Source: UMGS172 sp045592985
GTDB lineage: Bacteria > Bacillota > Clostridia > Oscillospirales > Acutalibacteraceae
Assembly: GCA_045592985.1 (NCBI GenBank)
Contig: JAZNVU010000055.1
Span: forward strand, 1 to 64,000
DNA length: 64,000 nucleotides
Reading direction: 5' to 3'
Part shown: positions 43,455 through 52,004 of the stretch, piece after piece
How the letters are laid out: each line of letters opens with the position of its first letter
How positions within the stretch are numbered: position 1 is the stretch's first letter
Position numbers and translations under genes: made by a program
Notes under the pieces: generated by a model
What the model was told of the DNA's origin: nothing
Database searches by the model: none
What the model saw: only the letters and a program-made list of their open reading frames with translations

Positions 43455-44147
43455 TTGCCTAATAAAAAGGTTCTTATTGTAGATGACGACTCAAATATTT
43501 GTGAACTTTTAAGACTGTATCTTGAAAAAGATGGATTTGATACAGTTATTGCCAATGACGGTGAGTCGGCTATTGTTAAGTTTAATCTTGAAGACCCCGA
43601 CATTATTCTTCTTGATATTATGCTTCCAAAACTTGACGGTTGGCAGGTTTGCAGAACAATACGCAAAAATTCTGAAGTGCCAATTATTATGCTCACTGCT
43701 AAAGGCGAGACTTTTGATAAAATTCTTGGTCTAGACCTTGGAGCAGACGATTATGTAACCAAACCTTTTGATACAAAAGAGGTTGTTGCGAGAGTGCGTG
43801 CTGTTTTAAGGCGCTCTGCCTCGAATGATGAGAATGTTGAAAAGATAGTTAAATTTGATAAATTGGTTATTAATCTTACAAATTACGAACTTGTAGTCGA
43901 CGGTAAACAGGTCGATGCTCCGCCAAAGGAACTCGAACTCATTTATCATCTTGCAAGCAATCCCAACCGTGTTTATTCACGTGATCAATTGCTTGACGAA
44001 GTTTGGGGATTTGAATACTATGGCGATTCAAGGACTGTCGATGTCCACGTTAAACGTCTTCGTGAAAAATTAGAGGGTGTTTCGGACAAATGGAGCATAA
44101 AGACAGTTTGGAGTGTTGGCTACAAATTTGAGGTAAAGCAGAGTTAA
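43455..44147 (+). CDS. OmpR/PhoB-family response regulator
   Basis: A 230-residue two-component regulator. The receiver domain has the acidic pair DDD near residues 10-12, the phosphorylation site Asp54 in ILLDIMLP, and Lys in VTKPFD. The DNA-binding winged helix (about 130-228) ends DSRTVDVHVKRLREKL and TVWSVGYKFE. The start is TTG at 43455 with AGGAG 9 bases upstream. TTGACA at 43397-43402 may be its -35, but no good -10 follows. It sits 3 bases before its cognate kinase. The stimulus is unknown. Confidence 0.93.
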   Translation: MPNKKVLIVDDDSNICELLRLYLEKDGFDTVIANDGESAIVKFNLEDPDIILLDIMLPKLDGWQVCRTIRKNSEVPIIMLTAKGETFDKILGLDLGADDYVTKPFDTKEVVARVRAVLRRSASNDENVEKIVKFDKLVINLTNYELVVDGKQVDAPPKELELIYHLASNPNRVYSRDQLLDEVWGFEYYGDSRTVDVHVKRLREKLEGVSDKWSIKTVWSVGYKFEVKQS

Positions 44148-44150
44148 ATT

Positions 44151-45590
44151 ATGAATAACCGCTTATTTCAAAAAATATTCTTCACCGTTGCAATTTCCAT
44201 TTTCGTTGGGATTATGCTTGTGCTTGTATTATTCAGTGTTTCTGTAAGCAGTTATCTTGTTAACGAAAAGGAAGAATCTCTGACTAATAACTGTCGCACA
44301 ATATCTAACGTGCTTTCTACTCAAACTATCAATACTGAAGGTTTTTATATTAGCCTTGATGGTGTTGTGAGAGTTGTATCAAATACAGTTTTGGGCGATG
44401 TTTATGTTTGCGATGCCGAAGGTCATATTTTTCTTTGCAGTTGCAAGGAATATGGTGATCTCAAGGCTTGTGACCACTCAAAGGGTGTTGTTGATTCAGA
44501 AATTATACAAATTGCTGAGCAAAAAGGAAGCTATTTTGAAGTTGGGCATTTAAACAAACGCTTGAATAATATCTATTATACTGCTGCCACACCTTTTTAT
44601 AATGCTGATAAAACAACTGCCGGTTATGTTTTTATTTCATCTCCTGCTTCTCAACTAAAGGAAATGTGGTCAAAACTTTCTAACGTTATTGTTTGGTGCG
44701 CTTTTATACCTATTGTGATGACATTTGTATTCTTGTATTTTATGATAGGGAGAATAACTAAACCTGTTAAACTTATGTCCAAGGCTGCCGTTGATATGTC
44801 AAAAGGTGATTTTTCTAACCGTATACCGGTTGAAGGCCATGATGAAATATCAGAACTTGCCGAAGCGTTTAACACTATGTCTAATTCGTTAGCTCAACTT
44901 GAAGGCATGCGCAGAAGTTTTATTGCCAATATTTCTCATGAACTGAGGACGCCTATGACAACGATAGGCGGGTTTATCGACGGTATTCTTGACGGCACAA
45001 TTCCACCGGAACAACAGAATTATTATTTGTCTATTGTGTCGTCCGAGACCGAAAGATTGTCACGTCTTGTTCGCACAATGCTTGACCTGGCCAAATTAGA
45101 ATCGGGCGAAATGAAGGTTGCACCTAAGGAGTTTTCACCTGTAGATTTAATCATCCAAGTGTTGAGCATGCATGAACAGCGAATTGAGTCAAAAAATATT
45201 GATATACAAGGGCTTGATTGCGGTTCTGATATCAAGGCATTTGCTGACCCTGATTTAATGTATCAGGTTATCTATAATCTTACCGATAATGCTATCAAGT
45301 TTACACCTGAAAACGGATATATTTGTTATAGCGTACAATCTGATAAAGATGTTGGTACGGTAAGTATTAAAATACGCAACAGCGGTAAGGGAATTGATCC
45401 CAAAGATATGCAATTTATTTTTGACCGCTTTTATAAAACCGATAAGTCACGTTCCGCTAATAAGGAAGGTACCGGTCTTGGACTTTATATTGTTAAAACA
45501 ATTGTAGATATTCATAAAGGCAATATTACTGTTAGTTGTAAGCCGGATGAATACACTGAATTTTTGATAGTTCTGCCACAACAGTTTTGA
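44151..45590 (+). CDS. Sensor histidine kinase
   Basis: A 479-residue membrane kinase, partner of the regulator just upstream. Two membrane helices (about 10-35 and 178-200) flank an extracellular sensing domain with a Cys-rich stretch, VYVCDAEGHIFLCSCKEYGD followed by another Cys and a His. A HAMP linker, the dimerisation domain with phospho-acceptor His263 in ISHELRTPM, and a HATPase domain (NLTDNAIKFTPENG, FDRFYKTDKSRS, GTGLGLYI) follow. The order kinase-HtrA downstream suggests envelope-stress sensing, as in CssRS-HtrA of Bacillus, but this is inference from position only. Confidence 0.9.
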   Translation: MNNRLFQKIFFTVAISIFVGIMLVLVLFSVSVSSYLVNEKEESLTNNCRTISNVLSTQTINTEGFYISLDGVVRVVSNTVLGDVYVCDAEGHIFLCSCKEYGDLKACDHSKGVVDSEIIQIAEQKGSYFEVGHLNKRLNNIYYTAATPFYNADKTTAGYVFISSPASQLKEMWSKLSNVIVWCAFIPIVMTFVFLYFMIGRITKPVKLMSKAAVDMSKGDFSNRIPVEGHDEISELAEAFNTMSNSLAQLEGMRRSFIANISHELRTPMTTIGGFIDGILDGTIPPEQQNYYLSIVSSETERLSRLVRTMLDLAKLESGEMKVAPKEFSPVDLIIQVLSMHEQRIESKNIDIQGLDCGSDIKAFADPDLMYQVIYNLTDNAIKFTPENGYICYSVQSDKDVGTVSIKIRNSGKGIDPKDMQFIFDRFYKTDKSRSANKEGTGLGLYIVKTIVDIHKGNITVSCKPDEYTEFLIVLPQQF

Positions 45591-45604
45591 AAGGATGCCA
45601 TTTG

Positions 45605-46888
45605 ATGGAAAACGAAAATAATTTAAACGATATGATTGATAGTGAAGAAAACACAATGAATACCGATTCGGATTTAGAACAACATGTAAATCCGGAAACA
45701 GAATCCGAACAAGCCCAGTTTAATGCAAAAGTTGACGAACCGACCGTTACATTTGAAGCGGTTAAACCTCATAACAGCGAAGGCTCTTCTTTAGGCATTA
45801 AGGTGTTTTTTGCTATGTTAGCCGTAGTTGTTATGTTAGTCGCTTCAGTTGCAGTTGGGTATATCTTCGGCATCAGTAATACTGAAACTCCCCCAATATA
45901 TAATTCTTCAACCTCTTTGCAAAATAAATCTGAAAGCAACTCTACTGATAATATTACTGTATATAACAACCTGTCTATGTCTGTGGTTAATATTGTGGTT
46001 TATAACTCCAAAGAAGTTTCTTCATCTGCAAGCGGTGTTGTATATACATCTGACGGATATATCGTGACAAATGACCATATTTATTCATCAGTTTCTTCTC
46101 CTAAGTTTTTGGTAAGGTTTGCTGACGGTACCGAATATGATGCTGTATTTGTCGCCGGCGATACAAGAAGTGACCTTGCTGTGCTTAAAATCGATGCTAA
46201 AGACCTCAAGCCAGTTGTGTTCGGTAATTATAACGAAGTTGTTACAGGTGAGTCGGTAGTTGCTATGGGTTACCCGTCGGGTGCCGGAGTAGAACCGATA
46301 TTTACAAGCGGTACTGTTTCAGCAAAAGGAACGCGAGTTACGGGGACTAGTTCTTATTCGGTTAAAATGATACAAACCGATACGCCGATTAACCCGGGCA
46401 ATTCAGGTGGTGCTTTGGTAAATATGTACTCTCAGGTTATTGGTATTACATCGGTAAAACTTGTGGGTAGCCAATATGATAGCGTTGGCTATGCTATACC
46501 GTCTTCTACTGTTGTTAATGTGGTCGATTCACTTATTAAAAACGGTTTTGTGGAAAACAGAGGCAAACTTGGAATTACCTATTCTCAAATTGATACGGTA
46601 ACTTCTAAAATTCAAAACCTTCCCACAGGTCTTCTTATTCAATCAGTATCAACTGACAGTGATTTTTACGGTAAAAATCTTAAAACCGGTGATATAATCA
46701 CGCATATAAACGATGTTGCTATAGTTCGCTCAGATGTTGCGCTTGATATTATTGATGCTACAAAACCTGGAGAGAGTATGTCTATTACCGTATATCATAC
46801 TTCTACCGGCACAAGTGAAAAAATTTACGGAACGTTAATTCCTGATCAAGGAAATTCGAGTTATACTACTGAGATTACACGAAGATAA
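45605..46888 (+). CDS. HtrA/DegP-like serine protease
   Basis: A 427-residue membrane-anchored protease for misfolded envelope proteins. An acidic cytoplasmic tail (about 1-65) precedes one membrane helix (about 68-92). The trypsin-like domain has the triad His158 (TNDHIY), Asp190 (RSDLAVL) and Ser267 (NPGNSGGALV). A PDZ domain follows (about 325-415, GLLIQSVSTDSD, GDIITHINDV). The ATG at 45605 has AAGGA 9 bases before it; an in-frame TTG at 45587 overlaps the kinase stop and lacks a site. Likely cotranscribed with the two-component genes. Confidence 0.93.
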   Translation: MENENNLNDMIDSEENTMNTDSDLEQHVNPETESEQAQFNAKVDEPTVTFEAVKPHNSEGSSLGIKVFFAMLAVVVMLVASVAVGYIFGISNTETPPIYNSSTSLQNKSESNSTDNITVYNNLSMSVVNIVVYNSKEVSSSASGVVYTSDGYIVTNDHIYSSVSSPKFLVRFADGTEYDAVFVAGDTRSDLAVLKIDAKDLKPVVFGNYNEVVTGESVVAMGYPSGAGVEPIFTSGTVSAKGTRVTGTSSYSVKMIQTDTPINPGNSGGALVNMYSQVIGITSVKLVGSQYDSVGYAIPSSTVVNVVDSLIKNGFVENRGKLGITYSQIDTVTSKIQNLPTGLLIQSVSTDSDFYGKNLKTGDIITHINDVAIVRSDVALDIIDATKPGESMSITVYHTSTGTSEKIYGTLIPDQGNSSYTTEITRR

Positions 46889-46916
46889 ATATAAAACAGT
46901 TCATTAAGCTTGTATT

Positions 46917-46962
46917 AAAAGCGTTGGCATGGTGTTTATCCTTGCTGACGCTTTTACTTTTT
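46917..46962 (+). terminator. Terminator after HtrA-like gene
   Basis: AAAAGCGT (46917-46924) pairs with ACGCTTTT (46948-46955), with partial GGCA/TGCT pairing inside, followed by ACTTTTT. Confidence 0.7.
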
Positions 46963-47068
46963 CTGAAATTATTCATTCATAAAAATATATTTATTTACTT
47001 GCGTTTTGCAGTATTTTGTGAAGTTCAAAGGGTAATAATTTAATTATCAATTAGTGGAGATGATATAT

Positions 47069-47833
47069 TTGCAATACAGCAAGGTCGAAATATGTGGGGT
47101 AAATACAAATCAATTGCCGATTCTAAAAGAAGTTCAGAAAGAGGAGTTGCTGAAAAAATCACAAAGCGGTGATAAGGTTGCAAGAGAAGAGTTAATACGA
47201 GGAAATTTACGCCTTGTACTGAGTGTTATACAACGTTTTACCAACCGAAGAGAAAATATGGACGACCTATTTCAAATAGGTTGTATAGGGCTAATAAAGG
47301 CAATTGATAACTTTGATGCTTCGCACGGTGTAAGATTTTCCACATACGCTGTTCCGATGATTATCGGAGAAATACGAAGATATTTAAGGGATAACAATTC
47401 GGTTAGGGTCAGTCGGTCTATAAAGGATACTGCATACAAAGCAATGCAGGTAAAAGAGGCATATTTGGCTGAACATTTAAAGGAACCCACGATTGATGAA
47501 ATTGCTAAAGCACTTGATATTCCGACCGGAGATGTAGTAATAGCACTAGAGAGTGTTGTTGAACCTGTTTCTTTATTTGAATCGGTTTATTCAGATAGTG
47601 GCGACAGTGTTTATGTTCTTGACCAACTCGGAGACGGAAATGATGACAATGATTGGATAGACGAGATTTCTTTTCGCGATACTATTTCTTCACTTAGCGA
47701 ACGCGAGAAAAAAATATTGAATCTCAGATTTATTCATGGATTGACTCAAATGGAAGTGTCTAATGAGATAGGCATTTCTCAGGCACAGGTGTCTCGCATT
47801 GAAAAAGGTGTACTTGATAAAATAAAAAACTAA
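47069..47833 (+). CDS. sigG: Sporulation sigma factor SigG
   Basis: SigG directs late gene expression in the forespore. The 254-residue product begins QYSKVEICGVNTNQLPIL after the start, a signature N terminus of SigG, and has region 2 (ELIRGNLRLVLSVIQRFTNR, DDLFQIGCIGLIKAIDNFD, RFSTYAVPMIIGEIRRYLRD), region 3 and region 4 (GLTQMEVSNEIGISQAQVSRIEKG). The TTG at 47069 is chosen: GGAG ends 9 bases before it, and upstream in-frame GTG/ATG codons have no site. The usual partners spoIIGA and sigE are absent upstream. Confidence 0.93.
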   Translation: MQYSKVEICGVNTNQLPILKEVQKEELLKKSQSGDKVAREELIRGNLRLVLSVIQRFTNRRENMDDLFQIGCIGLIKAIDNFDASHGVRFSTYAVPMIIGEIRRYLRDNNSVRVSRSIKDTAYKAMQVKEAYLAEHLKEPTIDEIAKALDIPTGDVVIALESVVEPVSLFESVYSDSGDSVYVLDQLGDGNDDNDWIDEISFRDTISSLSEREKKILNLRFIHGLTQMEVSNEIGISQAQVSRIEKGVLDKIKN

Positions 47834-47853
47834 CTTATATAGCGTATAAATTT

Positions 47854-47888
47854 AACATCTAAAACAGTAAGTGTTTTAGATGTTATTT
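47854..47888 (+). terminator. Probable terminator after sigG
   Basis: A perfect 13-bp stem, AACATCTAAAACA (47854-47866) with TGTTTTAGATGTT (47872-47884), followed by ATTTAT. The T run is weak. Confidence 0.65.
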
Positions 47889-47938
47889 ATATATTAAAAA
47901 ATGCAAGTTATATGTTAATTTATTGCACATTAACCTTG

Positions 47939-47967
47939 TTGACGGTTTAAAAAAAGTACATTATAAT
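47939..47967 (+). promoter_or_regulatory. Promoter for GH5-like gene
   Basis: TTGACG (47939-47944), 17-base spacer, TATAAT (47962-47967). Upstream lie ATGCAA and TTGCAC(AT) motifs, similar to the ATGCAATA repeats near the AraC gene at 49961. Confidence 0.75.
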
Positions 47968-47999
47968 TATTTTATAATATTATATTACAGGTGATTTTT

Positions 48000-49916
48000 A
48001 TGTTTGATGTGCAAGGTGAATTAAATGTTGGTTTGAACTTTTGGGGCTCCAAACACGGCATTAGAATGTGGCGAGAGTGGGACGAAGAAAGTATACGTGA
48101 AGATTTAAGAGTTATCGCTAAAGAAGGAATTAAACTTTTACGTGTTTTTCCTGATTGGGAATATTTTCAGCCTATTGAAAAAATCAAAGGTTATCGCGGT
48201 GGCCTCAGAGGCTATTCTATTGACCATGGAAAGACTTTATTGATAGATAAAAATGAACAAAGCGGTCTTAACGAAGAGGCATTTGAAAATTTCGGTACCT
48301 TTCTTTCTATTGCTGAGGAATATGGTATTAGTATTATTCCTTCAATTATTACAGGCTGGATGAGTGGCCGTATGTTTGTACCACCTGTGATAAGTGGTGA
48401 TTTAATTACCGATGCTGAGGCTATAAAACTCCAAGTGCGTTTCGTAAGAGCGTTTGTTAAGCGTTTTAAAGATAGAAAAAATATTGTTGCCTGGTGCTTG
48501 GGTAACGAGTGCAATTGTCTTGGCCGTGCTGAAAAAAGTGAACAAGCATGGCTTTGGACTGCTGCTTTATCTGACGCTATTAAGGCTTTAGATGACCGTC
48601 CGGTTATTTCGGGTATGCATTCACTTAAGTTGCCCGGTGAAGACGTATGGACCATTGAGGACCAAGCAGAAAACTGCGATATTTTAACTACACATCCGTA
48701 TGGTAGCCGTGAGTATTTCAGCGATATTGACCCTATAAATACTTTCCGTCCCTTAATGCATCCTGCTGCTAATACAGTTTTTTACAGCACAGTCGGTGGT
48801 AAACCTTGCATTATTGAGGAAACAGGTACATACGGTGAAATGTATGCCGATGAAAAGTCAACAGCAGATTATATACGTTGTTGTTTGTGGTCTGCTTGGG
48901 CGTACGATTGCCGCGGATACATTTGGTGGATTGCGTTTGACCAAGGTCATCTTACATATTATCCTTTCTATACCAACAATCGTGCAAGCAATTATGGCGT
49001 ATTAAAAACCGATCGTTCTCCAAAACTACGTTTACAAGATCTTAAAGATTTTCAATCTTTCTATAATAAATTCGGTAAACCGCTTCCAAAACGTATTATT
49101 GATGGTGTTTGCATAATCCCAAAAGGTCAAAAGAGTTGGCCGGTTGCTTATAACAGTTGGCTTTTGGCTCGCCAAGCAGGTATAGATATTGAATACAGTT
49201 ATGCAGATGAAAAGTTGCCTGATGCAAAGCTTTATATTTTACCTTCACTTGAAGGTCAAGAATCTGTAAGAGCAGATATGTTGGATCTTCTAATGCAAAA
49301 GGTAGCCGACGGGGCTGTACTGTACGTATCTTCAGGTAACGGTGTGTTGAGGAATTTCAGCACCCAGTTTGGTGTGCATATCAACACACGTCAAAATCAT
49401 ATAGGAAAAAAGAAAATCACTTTTAACGATGGTGTATCTCTAAATCTTGGTGCACCTTATGAGTATAACCTAACTGTGACCGACGGTGAAGCGGTCGCTG
49501 TGGATGAAAGTGGTAATCCTGCTTTTGTTTCGGCTGAATACGGAAAGGGTAGAGTATTTTGGCTGCCAATGCCTCTTGAAAGTTGGTTATACGATATACC
49601 CGGTGTTTATCACACTGATGGTTGTGAAGAATACAGCAGAATTTATAAAGAATTTGCTAAATTTGTTAATTTTGAAAAGGTTGCCTACCTTCAATCTCAA
49701 ACAATAAGTATGACCGAACATATTATGGAAGACGGAAAGAGATTGTTAGTACTTATAAATTGCTGTCCTAAAGTTCAAACAGCAGAAATTAAGTTTTCTA
49801 AGAATGTTAAGGAGATTTTTAATCTCTATGGTGAGGCAGATGTTTCTAAAAAGGCAGACAGTTGCTCTGTAAAAATGCAGCCTAACCAGCCGCTTGTGCT
49901 AGAATTTGAAATTTAA
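48000..49916 (+). CDS. Glycoside hydrolase, GH5/clan A-like
   Basis: A 638-residue protein with a clan A TIM barrel. The acid/base Glu170 is in CLGNECN and the probable nucleophile is Glu273 or Glu274 in IIEETGTYG, about 104 residues later. Aromatic substrate-site stretches such as WCLGNE, AWAYDCRGYIWW are present. The C-terminal 250 residues have a ThuA-like/beta-galactosidase trimerisation-like part (YILPSLEGQES, ADGAVLYVSSG) and a beta-sandwich. There is no signal peptide, so it should act in the cytoplasm on imported oligosaccharides. With AraC and ManA next to it, mannose-containing oligosaccharides are a plausible substrate. The ATG at 48000 has AGGTGA upstream. Confidence 0.75.
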   Translation: MFDVQGELNVGLNFWGSKHGIRMWREWDEESIREDLRVIAKEGIKLLRVFPDWEYFQPIEKIKGYRGGLRGYSIDHGKTLLIDKNEQSGLNEEAFENFGTFLSIAEEYGISIIPSIITGWMSGRMFVPPVISGDLITDAEAIKLQVRFVRAFVKRFKDRKNIVAWCLGNECNCLGRAEKSEQAWLWTAALSDAIKALDDRPVISGMHSLKLPGEDVWTIEDQAENCDILTTHPYGSREYFSDIDPINTFRPLMHPAANTVFYSTVGGKPCIIEETGTYGEMYADEKSTADYIRCCLWSAWAYDCRGYIWWIAFDQGHLTYYPFYTNNRASNYGVLKTDRSPKLRLQDLKDFQSFYNKFGKPLPKRIIDGVCIIPKGQKSWPVAYNSWLLARQAGIDIEYSYADEKLPDAKLYILPSLEGQESVRADMLDLLMQKVADGAVLYVSSGNGVLRNFSTQFGVHINTRQNHIGKKKITFNDGVSLNLGAPYEYNLTVTDGEAVAVDESGNPAFVSAEYGKGRVFWLPMPLESWLYDIPGVYHTDGCEEYSRIYKEFAKFVNFEKVAYLQSQTISMTEHIMEDGKRLLVLINCCPKVQTAEIKFSKNVKEIFNLYGEADVSKKADSCSVKMQPNQPLVLEFEI

Positions 49917-49922
49917 AAATAA

Positions 49923-49950
49923 GTCTTGCCTTAAAATAACAAGGCAAGAC
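49923..49950. terminator. Bidirectional terminator between GH5-like and AraC genes
   Basis: GTCTTGCCTT (49923-49932) pairs with AAGGCAAGAC (49941-49950). T-rich sequence follows in both directions, best on the minus strand. Confidence 0.8.
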
Positions 49951-49960
49951 AGTTTAAATT

Positions 49961-50752
49961 TTAAGTATTATCTTTTCGATATTCTTTAGGTGTTACACCG
50001 TATTTTTGTTTAAAACTGCGTAAAAAGTGCGATAAATTTCGATAACCGGATTCATAACATATTTCGGTTATGTTGAGGTTGTTTTGAAGCAAAAACTCTG
50101 TCGCAGTTTTTAAACGCAGGTCACTAATATATGCCGAAAAACCAACGCCAACTTCACTGGTAAAAACAGATGATAAATATTGTGGACTGACAGAAAAGTG
50201 TTCTGCTATATCGGTAAGTGAAATATCTTTCTTAAAATTTTTATTGATATATCTCAAAGTGTTTATTACAAGTGAATGTTTTTTACCAAGAGCTACAGGT
50301 TTTAGAGTATTGCCATGTTTTATAAAATAAAACATGGCTGCTTCAATTAAAACCGAAACATAGTTTTGGTCATTTTGGTTATCATGTATTTCGTTAAACA
50401 GACCGACAAGAATAGGATGTTCGTTTGTGTTTCTTATAATAATAGGTTGGTCTGGTAAGGTATATTTAAAGCGGTTAAAAATTTTTTCATAAAAACCTAT
50501 TTTAATATACTGTGATGAGGTATGTGATTCGTCAACAGATATTCTGTGAAAATCACTGGGTGAAAAAAGAAAAGCAGAGGGAACTGAAACATCAAAAAAT
50601 TCACCGTTTACATTTATACCACCCTGAAACGATTGATATAGTGTCATTTCGTAATGAGAGTGTGTGTGAGTAGGGTAGTTAAATACGTTGCCTTTCTCGA
50701 TGCTTAATTCTGTGTCAGGTATTACATTGCATATAATATCGCTTGACTGCAT
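49961..50752 (-). CDS. AraC-family transcriptional regulator
   Basis: A 263-residue regulator. The N-terminal cupin half has FNYPTHTHSHYEMTLYQS, and the C-terminal half has the two helix-turn-helix units ISLTDIAEHFSVSPQYLSSVF and ITEICYESGYRNLSHFLRSFKQ followed by the family ending GVTPKEYRKD. It is divergent from manA and convergent with the GH5-like gene, so those two are the likely targets, with mannose or a mannoside as inducer; this is inferred from position only. The intergenic region holds paired TGCAATA motifs. Confidence 0.85.
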   Translation of the reverse strand: MQSSDIICNVIPDTELSIEKGNVFNYPTHTHSHYEMTLYQSFQGGINVNGEFFDVSVPSAFLFSPSDFHRISVDESHTSSQYIKIGFYEKIFNRFKYTLPDQPIIIRNTNEHPILVGLFNEIHDNQNDQNYVSVLIEAAMFYFIKHGNTLKPVALGKKHSLVINTLRYINKNFKKDISLTDIAEHFSVSPQYLSSVFTSEVGVGFSAYISDLRLKTATEFLLQNNLNITEICYESGYRNLSHFLRSFKQKYGVTPKEYRKDNT

Positions 50753-50770
50753 GATGTGTACTCCTTAAAA

Positions 50771-50841
50771 ACTATTAAATAATGCAATATTCAATAGTTG
50801 ATTTTACTGTATTGTATCAAATATATTTAAAAAATGCAATA
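50771..50841. promoter_or_regulatory. Possible AraC operator between araC and manA
   Basis: The region has an inverted repeat ACTATT (50771-50776)/AATAGT (50793-50798) that encloses AATGCAATA (50781-50789), and a second AATGCAATA (50833-50841) 52 bases away. The direct repeat spacing is about five helical turns, a layout compatible with an AraC dimer. No clear -35 is seen for manA. Confidence 0.35.
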
Positions 50842-50858
50842 AAACTAAAGGTGATTTT

Positions 50859-51812
50859 ATGATATATAAATTAAAACCCAATCGTGTTCACAGAACATAT
50901 AAAGGCGGTAAAAAAATTGACGAGTTTTGCGGTACTGCTTCAGTTGTAGAATATATGCCCGAAGACTGGACTGCTTCTATCACGTCTGCTTATGATGCTG
51001 ACGGCAACCTTGAAGGTGTGGGTGTTACAGAAGACGGTCAACTTTTAACCGATATTATAGGTGATGACGAGTATGGCTTGTTAGTAAAACTGCTTAATTC
51101 GGATGAACGTCTTGTTATTCAAGCACACCCAACTGTTTCTTTTGCCAAAAAATATCTTAACAGTAATTTTGGAAAAACCGAGTGCTGGTACTTTTTAGAT
51201 TGTGAAGAAGGAGCTTATGTACTCTTAGGGTTTAAAGAAGGCGTAACCCGCAAAATGTGGGAAGAAATTTTTATAAGTCAGGATATCAATAAAATGACAT
51301 CAATGTTACATAAAGTTTATGTTAAGCAGGGTGATTTTATTTTTGTCAAGGGCGGTGTGCCACATGCCATAGGACCCGGTTGCTTTATGGTTGAGTTGCA
51401 AGAACCGAGTGACTTGATGGTGGTGAGCGAAAGGTTCACTCCGTCAGGAAGAAAGATTCCTGATAGAAGAATAGATATGGGACTGCCGTTTGAATTAATG
51501 ATGGATGTTTATGACTATACGCCGATGACTAAGCAAGATTTGAAACGAGAACTTATACCAAAAAGCAGAAAGATATCAAACGGTATAACAGAAATTCTTG
51601 GCGTAGGAACCACAGAAAAATTCAAAATGTTTAAGTGCGACGGTGATTGTAAAATTAACATATCAGAAAAATACGCAGTTGCAATATGTATAAATGGAAA
51701 AGGAACCATCAATGAAATTGATATTAACAAAGGTGACCGTGTACTCATTAAAAGTGAAAATATAATTACATTTTCCGAGAAAGAATCTTTATCAATAATA
51801 GTTTGCTTTTAG
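50859..51812 (+). CDS. manA: Mannose-6-phosphate isomerase, class I
   Basis: ManA interconverts mannose-6-phosphate and fructose-6-phosphate and so feeds mannose into glycolysis. The 317 residues form the short Firmicutes-type cupin enzyme: zinc ligands in VIQAHPTVSFAKKYL (Gln-x-His), GKTECWYFLDC (Glu) and GGVPHAIGPGCFMVELQEPSDLM (His). AGGTGA lies before the ATG. It is divergent from the AraC gene and follows the GH5-like gene, making a small mannoside-use cassette. Confidence 0.92.
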   Translation: MIYKLKPNRVHRTYKGGKKIDEFCGTASVVEYMPEDWTASITSAYDADGNLEGVGVTEDGQLLTDIIGDDEYGLLVKLLNSDERLVIQAHPTVSFAKKYLNSNFGKTECWYFLDCEEGAYVLLGFKEGVTRKMWEEIFISQDINKMTSMLHKVYVKQGDFIFVKGGVPHAIGPGCFMVELQEPSDLMVVSERFTPSGRKIPDRRIDMGLPFELMMDVYDYTPMTKQDLKRELIPKSRKISNGITEILGVGTTEKFKMFKCDGDCKINISEKYAVAICINGKGTINEIDINKGDRVLIKSENIITFSEKESLSIIVCF

Positions 51813-51819
51813 ATTATGA

Positions 51820-51866
51820 AACCTGTCTTTAGTGCGTTTAATGTGCTGTAAAAGGCAGGTTTTTTG
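51820..51866 (+). terminator. Terminator after manA
   Basis: AAACCTG (51820-51826) pairs with CAGGTTT (51857-51863), with partial CTTT/AAAGG pairing inside, followed by TTTTTT through 51866. Confidence 0.7.
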
Positions 51867-51976
51867 AATTAAAATTACGGTACAGCGTTTTAAAATATAA
51901 TAAATTAAAAATCAGAATTATTATAAAAGAAGAAGAAATAATAATTGAAAAAAACTATAATTTGACAACCTATAAG

Positions 51977-51996
51977 CCTCATAATCATTAATGAGG
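51977..51996 (+). promoter_or_regulatory. Hairpin covering the ylmC/ymxH ribosome binding site
   Basis: CCTCAT (51977-51982) is complementary to ATGAGG (51991-51996), and the second arm contains the AGG of the GAGGTGAG Shine-Dalgarno sequence. The 6-bp stem has an 8-base loop and could reduce translation. Confidence 0.4.
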
Positions 51997-52004
51997 TGAG
52001 ATTT

